DNA from: Dehalococcoidia bacterium
Lineage (GTDB): Bacteria > Chloroflexota > Dehalococcoidia > GIF9 > AB-539-J10
DNA length: 10,687 nt
NCBI GenBank assembly: GCA_030606765.1
Contig: JAUWFX010000052.1
Location: forward strand, 1 to 10,687
Direction: 5' to 3'
Position 1 is the stretch's first letter, and every line of letters starts with the position of its first letter. The position numbers and the translations under genes are program-made. The notes beneath the pieces are model-generated. The model searched no databases, had not been told where the DNA came from, and was given only the letters and a program-made list of their open reading frames with translations. Below are positions 5,145 to 10,687 of the stretch, piece after piece.

Positions 5145-6155
5145 TTAACAGCAGGTTAGTGGGCTAAATAAGTTAGCCGGCACAATCTTCGGCACTATCA
5201 CCTTCAGCGATGAGGGCACGGTATGGATGACGACCGGGGTCCTGGTAAAAGGCTCGCCGTCTACATGAACTGGCAGTGAGCGCGCTGACTCGACAACTAT
5301 TTCACGACATTGGTAGTACTCTACCTTCGGGTCCTGGAGATGTCTATGCGAGAGCACCTTCATGGCATGCTGCACAAAGGTAAGGAAACCGCCTCCCTTG
5401 AAAATGCACACATCCAACTTGGCGTCGTTCACGCAGGCCTTAGCCCCAATGGCCATCACACCCCCATAGAGTTGAATATTGCTGACGACAATTAGCGGCG
5501 TGCTTACATTTACGACCTTTCCATCCAGATTCAGACAAACATCAGTGCCGGAGTATCGATAAGCTGACTCGATTGTCGGGAGCACGTACGCCCAGGAACC
5601 TAATGCCCTTTTTTCTTTCAACGGTATGCTTTGGGCGATAGCGGCATCAAACCCAATGCCTGCCCACATCAGAAAGTGGCGACCGGAGAGCTCGCCCATA
5701 TCGACGGCAACGGTGTGTCCCTCTACGAGCACTCGAGCAGCGTCCAACAACACCTTTCGATAGTAGTTGGCAGGTAATGGACGTGCAATTCTTTCCTCCA
5801 GAGCAGCAACCAGCTTGACCACTTGTGTGCCTGGAAGCATGGGGTTTAGGGCGGGGATGCCCATCTGTAATGCCCACGAGTTGGTCGTGCCCACAGGAAG
5901 CACCCCCAGCGCCGCATCAGTGTTGACCAGTCCATTTGCTACCTCGTTGACAGTGCCATCGCCACCGGCGGCAATGACTACCTTGGCACCTCTATTGACA
6001 GCATGACGGGCTAGTTCGGTCGCTTCCAACGGCTTGCTGGTTTCTCGTAAAGTGACAGACCACCCGTAGCGATTTAAAAAAGCAACCACATTTTCAAGTT
6101 CGTGCCTGATGACCACCTGTCCGCCGGAAGGATTGTATATCAACTCAGCTTGCAT
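5145..6155 (-). CDS. Diacylglycerol kinase-type lipid kinase (DAGK catalytic domain, YegS/BmrU-like)
   Basis: Likely phosphorylates diacylglycerol or a related lipid with ATP on the inner face of the membrane. 336 residues; members usually have 290-340. The N-terminal ATP-binding lobe shows YNPSGG (7-12), the glycine-rich nucleotide loop AAGGDGTVNEVANGL (62-76) and LPVGTTNSWALQMGIP (86-101), where the common GT.NDFAR reads GTTNSWA; the Asn-Ser in place of Asn-Asp is also seen in some subfamilies. The C-terminal beta-sandwich carries GIGFDA (about 167-172) and VHVDGEP near 299. Substrate cannot be told; long-chain base or other lipid kinases share this fold. A good minus-strand promoter lies at 6223-6195, the RBS is weak. 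It neighbours the degV-plsY lipid genes but on the opposite strand. Confidence 0.9.
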   Translation of the reverse strand: MQAELIYNPSGGQVVIRHELENVVAFLNRYGWSVTLRETSKPLEATELARHAVNRGAKVVIAAGGDGTVNEVANGLVNTDAALGVLPVGTTNSWALQMGIPALNPMLPGTQVVKLVAALEERIARPLPANYYRKVLLDAARVLVEGHTVAVDMGELSGRHFLMWAGIGFDAAIAQSIPLKEKRALGSWAYVLPTIESAYRYSGTDVCLNLDGKVVNVSTPLIVVSNIQLYGGVMAIGAKACVNDAKLDVCIFKGGGFLTFVQHAMKVLSHRHLQDPKVEYYQCREIVVESARSLPVHVDGEPFTRTPVVIHTVPSSLKVIVPKIVPANLFSPLTCC

Positions 6156-6194
6156 AGCATTCTCATTTCTGTCTTGATTTTCTCGGTCTATTGA

Positions 6195-6223
6195 ATCCTA
6201 TCCCTCGAACCATGACCTGTCAA
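6195..6223 (-). promoter_or_regulatory. Promoter for the lipid kinase gene
   Basis: On the minus strand a perfect TTGACA (6223-6218), 17-bp spacer and TAGGAT (6200-6195; four of six consensus bases). Start near 6188, leader about 33 bases. Confidence 0.65.
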
Positions 6224-6248
6224 TTTCGAAATGAGCAACTCCCCCCAC

Positions 6249-6277
6249 TTTTCAGGATGTTCTCCATGGATTATAAT
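6249..6277 (+). promoter_or_regulatory. Promoter for the two-TM small protein
   Basis: TTTTCA (6249-6254), 17-bp spacer, perfect TATAAT (6272-6277), divergent from the lipid kinase promoter. Start near 6284, leader about 20 bases including AAGGAAGGAG. Confidence 0.5.
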
Positions 6278-6303
6278 ATTAATAGAAGGGCAAGGAAGGA
6301 GCG

Positions 6304-6534
6304 ATGATTATAAAGAAGTTTTTAACACGAAAAGGCTGGCGTGTAGTGGCACACTCTATGCTAGCAGCGGCTGGGATTGGTCTTCTTTATTTATTGTCCA
6401 AAATGGTAATAGGGGATATCCAGCAGGAGGATACGTTAAGCTGGTGGGTTTTAGGCGTGGGAATCGCCTTTTCACTATGGTTAGTGGCGCTTGGAAGTAT
6501 GCTGGCAAAGGCCGAACTAACTGACTGGAGATAA
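6304..6534 (+). CDS. Small membrane protein with two TM segments, 76 aa
   Basis: Unrecognised family. A basic N-terminus (MIIKKFLTRKGWR) precedes TM1 at about 15-36 (AHSMLAAAGIGLLYLLSKMV), a short loop IGDIQQEDTLS, and TM2 at about 46-68 (WWVLGVGIAFSLWLVALGSM), ending in AKAELTDWR. Basic residues at the start and the acidic loop suggest both termini in the cytosol. RBS AAGGAAGGAG lies 3-4 bases before the ATG and a TATAAT -10 at 6272, so it is probably expressed. It stands between the divergent lipid kinase and degV. The following 6535-6713 stretch holds no gene or clear promoter. Confidence 0.65.
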   Translation: MIIKKFLTRKGWRVVAHSMLAAAGIGLLYLLSKMVIGDIQQEDTLSWWVLGVGIAFSLWLVALGSMLAKAELTDWR

Positions 6535-6713
6535 TATCGTAGCCGGACTAATGGCTCCTTTCGCCCTGGTAGCCTGCCCCCGTGTGGTGTCATTTCCTCG
6601 CGCAGTTTATGAGCAAGCAGTATCACATTTACATAGGACCCGGACTATTCCAGTCCCGTGCGGCCGCAAAATAATATTATCGGGGTTGTCTGGTGGAGGA
6701 GAGGATAATATCC

Positions 6714-7568
6714 GTGCCTAATGTAGCTATTGTGACTGATAGTGTTGCTGACCTGCCCCCTCAAGTAGCTGAGGAGTTCGGGATTACAGTGGTTCCTCTT
6801 GTTGTCCGCTTTGGCACTGACCTCTACCGCGATAGTCTCGACCTGAGTCCTGACCAGTTCTATGAAAAGCTAAGGACCACCAAGGTTTTGCCTGCGACAT
6901 CTGTGCCGCCACCAGCGGCGTTTGCCGATGCATACGATAAGCTTGCTGAAAAAACAAACGAGATCGTGGTTATCAGTGTAACTTCCAAGCTCAGTGCCAC
7001 CTATCAGGTGGCGTTACAAGCCGCCGGGTTGATGAAGAAGCAATGTCGTGTAGAGGTCCTGGACTCGCAATGGGGGGTTATGGCACAGGGTTTCATAGCA
7101 ATTGCTGCCGCCAAAGCAGCCCAAAGTGGGGCTAGCCTTGATGAAGTACTGGATGTGGCCCATCACACCAGCCACCGGGTAGATATGTGTGCTGCCTTTG
7201 ATACCCTTGAATACCTGGAACGCGGCGGGCGCATCGGCAAAGCGCAAGCCTTTCTCGGTTCATTGCTCAAGGTAAACCCGATCATAGGCATTAAGGATGG
7301 TGAGGTACATCCCTTAGCTCGGGAACGCTCCCGGGCTAAGGCGATAGACTACCTGTACAACTTTGCCACAAGCTTTGGCAACGTTGAAGGGTTAGCTGTA
7401 GAGTGCGCCACTGACTTAGATGAGGCCAACAGGTTAGTCCGGAGGCTTCACTCAAAGTATCCTCAAGTTCCTATTTACCTCTCGCGTACAAGCCCTGTTA
7501 TCGGCACGCACACAGGGCCTGGTCTCATTATTGTTAGTGTGCTTGGAGACAGACAATCCGCCGCCTAG
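6714..7568 (+). CDS. DegV family (FakB-like) fatty-acid-binding protein
   Basis: DegV/FakB proteins hold a fatty acid and present it to the FakA kinase, which makes acyl-phosphate for phospholipid synthesis. I place the start at GTG 6714 (284 residues): GGAGGAGAGG at 6695-6704 is a well-placed RBS for it and the family normally begins within a few residues of the VTDS motif; the in-frame GTG at 6693 would put this purine run inside the gene. Motifs: IVTDSVADLP (6-15), PATSVPPP (60-67), SVTSKLSATYQ (88-98, with the carboxylate-binding Ser region), LEYLERGGRIG (165-175), and SPVIGTHTGPG (260-270). Complete and normal length. plsY begins 12 bp after its stop, an operon arrangement. No fakA is seen in the window. 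Confidence 0.93.
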   Translation: MPNVAIVTDSVADLPPQVAEEFGITVVPLVVRFGTDLYRDSLDLSPDQFYEKLRTTKVLPATSVPPPAAFADAYDKLAEKTNEIVVISVTSKLSATYQVALQAAGLMKKQCRVEVLDSQWGVMAQGFIAIAAAKAAQSGASLDEVLDVAHHTSHRVDMCAAFDTLEYLERGGRIGKAQAFLGSLLKVNPIIGIKDGEVHPLARERSRAKAIDYLYNFATSFGNVEGLAVECATDLDEANRLVRRLHSKYPQVPIYLSRTSPVIGTHTGPGLIIVSVLGDRQSAA

Positions 7569-7580
7569 CTGGGTGAAGAC

Positions 7581-8195
7581 ATGCCACTAGGCATTCTAAG
7601 CATAATCATCGGGTATCTTTTAGGCTCCATTCCTACAGCCTACATCGTGTCTCGCATTAGGAAAGGCATAGATATTCGGAACATCGGTTCAGGTAACATG
7701 GGTGGCGCTAATGTTATGCGCGAAATTGGTGCTCGTGAAGGCGTTTTTGTCGGTCTCATTGATGTCGCGAAGGGGGCGGGGGCTATATTCATTGCCTAGG
7801 CTCTAGGTATTCCGGAACTTTGGGTCTTTGGGACTGGTTTTGCGGCTCTGGTGGGGCATAATTTCCCTGTGTTCGCAGGTTTCCGGGGTGGCAGAGGTTC
7901 AGCCACCATTATAGGTATCTTTCTCGTGCTGGCCCCCGAGGCAATACTTGTTACGCTGGTAGTAGTAGCTATTCCGTTCTTTACTAGCCGTAAATTTACG
8001 GCGGCTATAATCATTGGATTCGCCCTGTTGCCTCTGTTTGTCTGGTTGTTTGAAGGCTCGCTGGCGCTAGTACGCTATGCCTTGGTTATCGACGTTTTCA
8101 TGCTGGTCCGCAATCTGTCCGGTATTAAGCAAGTCCTGGCTAAAGGCAGCATAAAGGACATGATATACGATAGACATCGGAAGAAAGCAAAATGA
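7581..8195 (+). pseudogene. plsY: Glycerol-3-phosphate acyltransferase PlsY interrupted by in-frame TAG at codon 73
   Basis: PlsY is the membrane enzyme that transfers an acyl group from acyl-phosphate to glycerol-3-phosphate. One frame of 204 codons covers the whole protein, but codon 73 is TAG (7797-7799). Before it: GYLLGSIPTAYIVSR (11-25), the phosphate-loop motif IGSGNMGGANVMREIG (35-50) and DVAKGA (61-66). After it in the same frame: ALGIPELW, then GHNFPVFAGFRGGRGSAT (92-109), the third catalytic motif, and further helices to RHRKKAK. All motifs are intact, so only one base separates this from a working gene; Trp (TGG) or Gln (CAG) could be the ancestral codon. Causes may be a recent nonsense mutation, strain variation, a sequencing error, or readthrough. 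TAG ends comEA, the crotonase gene and degV here, so general recoding is unlikely. Confidence 0.88.
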
Positions 8196-8279
8196 TGTCG
8201 TCAGTCGTGAATTATCCAAGATTTTGTAAGTAATCTCGACCGAACAATCGTCTATAATATATATTCGGCAACTTCAAAC

Positions 8280-8309
8280 TTGATTGTGCTCTCTCTGGCA
8301 TAGTACAGT
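8280..8309 (+). promoter_or_regulatory. Possible housekeeping promoter upstream of the sigma factor
   Basis: TTGATT (8280-8285), 18-bp spacer, TACAGT (8304-8309), four of six at each box. It lies about 85 bp upstream of the sigma factor start, in the 199-bp gap after plsY, which otherwise holds an isolated TATAAT at 8253-8258 and the ECF-like site below. Confidence 0.3.
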
Positions 8310-8353
8310 TATCTACAGGGTCTTGATAACCAACTCTTAGATAACAGGCTTTC

Positions 8354-8380
8354 TGTAACATTTCAGCGACTTATTCGTTA
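8354..8380 (+). promoter_or_regulatory. Candidate ECF-type promoter (autoregulation)
   Basis: TGTAAC (8354-8359), 16-bp spacer, CGTTA (8376-8380). The AAC -35 and CGT -10 with this spacing are the known pattern of ECF sigma promoters such as those of Bacillus SigX and SigW, and autoregulation is common for ECF genes. Caveat: the start would lie only about 8 bases from the GTG at 8395, cutting into the RBS. Confidence 0.35.
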
Positions 8381-8394
8381 AAAGAGGTAGAGGA

Positions 8395-8967
8395 GTGAAC
8401 CAGAACCGTTCTGAAGGAAAAACATCAGATGAGGCTATGTTGGTTCAGAAAGCTATTGGTCATGATGCCGAGGCTTTCGGGAGACTGTATGACATGCATG
8501 TCGACAGAGTATATAGGCATATCTATTACCGGGTAAGTAATGAAGCGGACGCCGAGGACATAACCCAGCAGGTCTTCCTCAAAGCCTGGCAGGCAATTGG
8601 CAGATATAAAAAAATGGCGAGTCCATTTATTGCCTGGCTGATGACTATCAGCCACAACCTAGTGGTAGATTTTTACCGAACTAGAAAGGATAGGGCATAT
8701 CTCGAAGCTGAAATTCTGGCTGATGATTCGGCACCGAGCCCGGAGCGGGCAACCGAAGCCAGTTTTGAACAACAACGTTTGCGGAGGGGGATTTTACAGC
8801 TTGGCGGCGATGAACAGCAGGTCGTCATCCTACGTTTTATCGAGGGTTTTGAGTTTACTGAAATCGCATCTCTTTTGAAGAAAAAAGAAGGAAATATCAG
8901 GGTTATCCTGCACCGGGCACTGGTCAAACTCCGTAAAATCCTGGAAAAAGAAGGGGGACAGATTTGA
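8395..8967 (+). CDS. ECF-type RNA polymerase sigma factor
   Basis: Group 4 (ECF) sigma factor of 190 residues with only regions 2 and 4. Region 2 runs from about 25 to 97: AFGRLYDMHVDRVYRHIYYRV, then DAEDITQQVFLKAWQAIGRY (53-72) with the conserved DAEDITQQVF core-binding helix, and FIAWLMTISHNLVVDFYRTRK for -10 recognition. After an acidic linker (about 105-122) region 4 (about 130-185) has EQQVVILRFIEGFEFTEIASLLKKKEGNIRVILHRALVKLRKIL, the helix-turn-helix that reads the -35. GTG at 8395 is preceded by AGAGG at 7-8 bases. Its TGA overlaps the TTG start of the next ORF (TTGA), so the two are translationally coupled, as in sigma/anti-sigma pairs. I do not know the specific ECF group. Confidence 0.95.
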   Translation: MNQNRSEGKTSDEAMLVQKAIGHDAEAFGRLYDMHVDRVYRHIYYRVSNEADAEDITQQVFLKAWQAIGRYKKMASPFIAWLMTISHNLVVDFYRTRKDRAYLEAEILADDSAPSPERATEASFEQQRLRRGILQLGGDEQQVVILRFIEGFEFTEIASLLKKKEGNIRVILHRALVKLRKILEKEGGQI

Positions 8968-9104
8968 AAAAGTCTAAAGATATATTCGTCAAGCATGTTA
9001 AGGACATCGAGGCAGGCAAGTCTAGCGTCGAGGATTGCCTAAACAGGTATCCGTTTGTGCGTGAGCAACTGGAACCGCTACTGAGAACTGCTCTTGAAAT
9101 TCGA
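8961..9104 (+). repeat. Tandem gene-segment duplication, copy 1
   Basis: Starts with GATTTGAAAAAG and ends with CTTGAAATTCGA; repeated at 9121-9264 with a period of 160 bp. Over the 141 coding bases the copies share 111 bases by my count (79%). Differences are mostly synonymous or conservative, so both copies seem to have stayed coding. Confidence 0.85.
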
Positions 9105-9137
9105 AAAAGGAGAGGAAACGGATTTGAAAAAGTTTGA
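8964..9137 (+). CDS. 57-aa protein, N-terminal-domain paralogue of the adjacent membrane protein
   Basis: TTG start at 8964 overlapping the sigma factor stop by four bases, with AGGGGGA about 6 bases upstream. The protein reads KKSKDIFVKHVKDIEAGKSS, then VEDCLNRYPFVREQLEPLLR and a basic tail ending GNGFEKV. It is a short helical domain of the type found before anti-sigma membrane proteins in Chloroflexota (CLxRYPxxxxxLxPLL motif); 31 of 47 residues match the first 47 of the next gene, but it lacks the TM and DUF4382 parts because its frame ends just after the second copy begins (TGA 9135-9137, 14 bases inside the next gene). It could be a soluble competitor or helper of the anti-sigma domain, or a broken duplicate that is still open. 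Invented function is avoided: only homology is clear. Confidence 0.65.
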   Translation: MKKSKDIFVKHVKDIEAGKSSVEDCLNRYPFVREQLEPLLRTALEIRKRRGNGFEKV

Positions 9138-9264
9138 GGACATTCTCGTCCAGTGTATCGAGGACATCAAGGCGGGCAGGTCCAGCATAGAGGAATGCCT
9201 GGCCAGGTATTCCTCTATGCGCGAGCAACTGGAGCCGCTACTGAGGATTGCTCTTGAAATTCGA
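9121..9264 (+). repeat. Tandem gene-segment duplication, copy 2
   Basis: Second copy of the 8961-9104 unit; here it forms the first 47 codons of the DUF4382 membrane protein. The 16 bases between the units carry AGGAGAGG, the RBS for this copy. Confidence 0.85.
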
Positions 9265-10551
9265 GAGCCGCCGGATGTCAAGCCCTCCCCCTCCTTCAAG
9301 GTAAAGGCTAGGGTCTGGCTTATGGACCAGATTCATGGCAGGCAGGCTGTAACAAAATGGCCGTGGTCTCGTTATGATAATCAGGTAAAGCCAATACCGT
9401 ACATAAGGAGGTTTAATATGGCAAGGATTATGGTCGCAGCAGCAGTGGTTAGTCTATCGGTGCTTGCTGCATTAGGAATAATTTACGGGATTCCAGGGGA
9501 ACAGCCACTGGAAACAGGTACCTTAAAGCTCTATCTTTGCGATGCACCGCTGGACACTGAGAATGTTACGGGTGTTTATATCACCATTAATGAAATCCAG
9601 TATCATCGAGATGATGAATGGATCACGTTTGAGGAATTTGAAGGCCCTCAAATATATGACTTATTGGAGTTAACCGGGGGAAATTCCGCTTTGTTAGGTG
9701 AGTTGACATTACCTGCTGGGAATTACACTCAGATTCGCTTCATGCTGGATATTCCGGAAAAAGGTCCGCAACCGGTCAATCCGGGTTGCTACATAGAATT
9801 TGCCGATAACTCCACCGAGCCTCTTTTCGTCCCGAGCGGTGGTCAGTCAGGTTACAAAGCGACAGGCCGATTCGAAGTGAGTGCTAATGAGACTGTGGAA
9901 GTCACCGCGGACTTTGATGTTCAAGATCCTAACGCCATACATGTAGCTAATTCTCGCTACATCTTAAACCCGACAGTCAAGCTCATTGTCAACGACCAAT
10001 CTGACGTAACAGACATAACAGGTAAAAACTCTAATAACCCTAATAAATCGAAACAAGCACCAAAAACAGGAACCTTAGCACTCAATCTTACCGATGCGCC
10101 CCTGGACGCCAAAAATGTTACCGGTGTTTACATCACTATTGATGAAATCCAATACCATCTGGGGAATCAGTGGATAACGTGTGAAGAATTTGAAGGCCCT
10201 CGAATATATGACTTATTGGAGCTAACCGGAGGAAATTCCACTTTATTAGGTGAGTTCACATTACCTGTCGGGAATTACACTCAAATTCGTTTTATGCTGG
10301 ATATCCCAGAAATGGGTTCACCCCCGACCAGTCCGGGCTGTTATATCGAATTTGCCGATAACTCCACCGAGCCTCTCTTCGTCCCGAGCGGTAATACGAC
10401 AGGTTATAAAGCGATAGGCCGATTTGAAGTGACTGCTAACGAGACTGTGACGGTTACCGCAGACTTTGACGTTAGTGAACCTGGAGCTATACATGTAGCT
10501 GGTTCTCGCTACATCTTAAAACCGACAATCAAGCTGATAGTCAACAATTAA
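9124..10551 (+). CDS. Membrane protein: putative anti-sigma N-terminus, one TM helix, two DUF4382 domains
   Basis: 475 residues from TTG 9124, chosen because AGGAGAGG lies 8 bases upstream and the N-terminus then matches the preceding ORF; an in-frame TTG at 9094 lies earlier. Layout: helical domain 1-47 (IEECLARYSSMREQLEPLLR), a linker with SPSFKVKARVWLMDQI (55-70) as in ECF-linked membrane proteins, TM at about 101-121, then two DUF4382 domains at 131-290 and 315-474, 128 of 160 residues identical, joined by an Asn/Lys/Ser-rich linker. Each domain has the family hallmarks TDAPLD/CDAPLD, DLLELTGG, LPxGNYTQIRFML and SRYILxPTxKLIV, plus a conserved Cys in PGCYIEF. No zinc-type anti-sigma motif (HxxxCxxC) is present, so anti-sigma activity is inferred from position only. 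DUF4382 has no established function. Confidence 0.88.
   Translation: MKKFEDILVQCIEDIKAGRSSIEECLARYSSMREQLEPLLRIALEIREPPDVKPSPSFKVKARVWLMDQIHGRQAVTKWPWSRYDNQVKPIPYIRRFNMARIMVAAAVVSLSVLAALGIIYGIPGEQPLETGTLKLYLCDAPLDTENVTGVYITINEIQYHRDDEWITFEEFEGPQIYDLLELTGGNSALLGELTLPAGNYTQIRFMLDIPEKGPQPVNPGCYIEFADNSTEPLFVPSGGQSGYKATGRFEVSANETVEVTADFDVQDPNAIHVANSRYILNPTVKLIVNDQSDVTDITGKNSNNPNKSKQAPKTGTLALNLTDAPLDAKNVTGVYITIDEIQYHLGNQWITCEEFEGPRIYDLLELTGGNSTLLGEFTLPVGNYTQIRFMLDIPEMGSPPTSPGCYIEFADNSTEPLFVPSGNTTGYKAIGRFEVTANETVTVTADFDVSEPGAIHVAGSRYILKPTIKLIVNN
9405..9420 (+). promoter_or_regulatory. Strong internal ribosome binding site and ATG in frame
   Basis: AAGGAGG at 9405-9411, six bases, then ATG at 9418, in frame with the DUF4382 protein (codon 99). 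Translation from here would give a 377-residue form starting MARIMVAAAVVSL, which reads as an export signal or TM anchor without the cytoplasmic domain. The site is better than the RBS and TTG of the full-length form. Confidence 0.55.
9514..9993 (+). repeat. DUF4382 coding repeat, copy 1
   Basis: First of two 480-bp units with a 552-bp period, ending at LIVN. The encoded domains are 80% identical, and many stretches match at the DNA level (for example the unit coding for FADNSTEPLF), implying a fairly recent or homogenised duplication. Confidence 0.85.
10066..10545 (+). repeat. DUF4382 coding repeat, copy 2
   Basis: Second unit; it differs most from copy 1 in the loop after LDIPE (residues about 397-405) and after VPSG, which would be the variable surface loops. 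Confidence 0.85.
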
Positions 10552-10598
10552 AGGAAGATGATATAATATAAACTGAGATGCTACAAAGGGGGACAAGC

Positions 10599-10687
10599 AT
10601 GAGAAACCTCTTATTATCAGCGGTTATTATTCTGGCTATGCTGGCTGCATCGGGACTGAGTTGTGGAGAAGCACCAGGAACAGGAAC
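10599..10687 (+). CDS. Lipoprotein, start only (cut by window edge), possibly another DUF4382 protein
   Basis: ATG at 10599 with AGGGGG about 7 bases upstream opens a frame that runs off the window after 29 codons. It encodes a short basic start (MRN), a hydrophobic core LLLSAVIILAMLAA and SGLSC, which fits the loose lipobox rule with Cys at 21, so it is probably exported and lipid-anchored. The residues after the Cys, GEAPGTGT, resemble the lead-in to the DUF4382 start (TGTLxLxLTDAP) seen in the gene before, so a further DUF4382 protein is a reasonable guess, not shown. A TATAAT at 10562-10567 in the 47-bp gap could give it its own promoter, but no -35 is convincing. Confidence 0.6.
   Translation, partial: MRNLLLSAVIILAMLAASGLSCGEAPGTG

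Noticed and set aside
6693..6713. Longer DegV start at GTG 6693
   Set aside because: It would place the GGAGGAGAGG purine run inside the gene and add seven residues not usual before the VTDS motif; 6714 has the proper RBS spacing.
7797..7799. Reassignment of TAG as a sense codon
   Set aside because: TAG ends comEA, the crotonase gene and degV within this window at places where these families normally end, so general recoding is not supported.
9094..9123. Longer start (TTG 9094) of the DUF4382 protein
   Set aside because: It lies within copy 1 of the tandem duplication, lacks a well-placed RBS, and the copy comparison puts the true start at 9124.
1..10687. CRISPR arrays, tRNA or rRNA genes
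   Set aside because: No regularly spaced repeats and no tRNA cloverleaf or rRNA motif were seen apart from the tRNA-like part of tmRNA.

Overview
The window looks like a chromosomal segment of a Dehalococcoidia-like bacterium (Chloroflexota), probably uncultured. This is an inference from several signals together: a tmRNA whose readable tag begins Gly-Glu, as I recall for Dehalococcoides; a tyrosine-recombinase tail of the GGWESL..SYTRSVKFE type; tandem DUF4382 domains; a TCATTGCGAG..GCAATCTC palindromic repeat; and mid-range GC. No 16S rRNA or other taxonomic marker is present.

Left part (1-3700): the DNA-uptake genes comEC (cut by the window edge) and comEA lie on the minus strand but are separated by about 2 kb. 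That segment is bounded by an exact 8-bp direct repeat (CCTAATCC at 1104-1111 and 3190-3197). It carries a PPC/DUF296 gene, an atypical crotonase-family gene, a decayed tyrosine-recombinase tail and a 28-residue Lys-rich ORF with its own promoter and RBS. Removing the segment between the repeats would place the comEC start 8 bases after the comEA stop plus GG, so I read it as the remnant of an insertion into a comEA-comEC operon.

Middle (3845-5101): a 54-residue membrane microprotein gene with a near-consensus promoter, a palindromic interspersed repeat, then the trans-translation pair smpB and ssrA (tmRNA, 4719-5057) closed by an intrinsic terminator. smpB seems to be leaderless. The tmRNA tag reads GEPVYA, short and without the usual LAA end.

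Lipid part (5145-8195): a minus-strand DAGK-type lipid kinase with a good promoter, a two-TM small protein, then degV (FakB-like fatty-acid binding) followed 12 bp later by plsY. DegV/FakB delivers fatty acid for acyl-phosphate formation and PlsY uses acyl-phosphate to acylate glycerol-3-phosphate, so the pair is functionally coherent; however plsY carries an in-frame TAG at codon 73.

Right part (8196-10687): an ECF sigma factor, overlapped by a TTG-started 57-residue ORF, then a 475-residue membrane protein. The last two share a duplicated N-terminal helical domain (31/47 residues identical). The large protein has a cytoplasmic N-terminus, one TM segment and two extracytoplasmic DUF4382 domains that are 80% identical (128/160). 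A strong internal RBS and ATG at 9418 could yield a second form lacking the cytoplasmic domain. A lipoprotein gene starts at 10599 and runs off the window. I read this as a candidate sigma/anti-sigma surface-signalling module with DUF4382 as output or sensor domain; it is the most novel part of the window.
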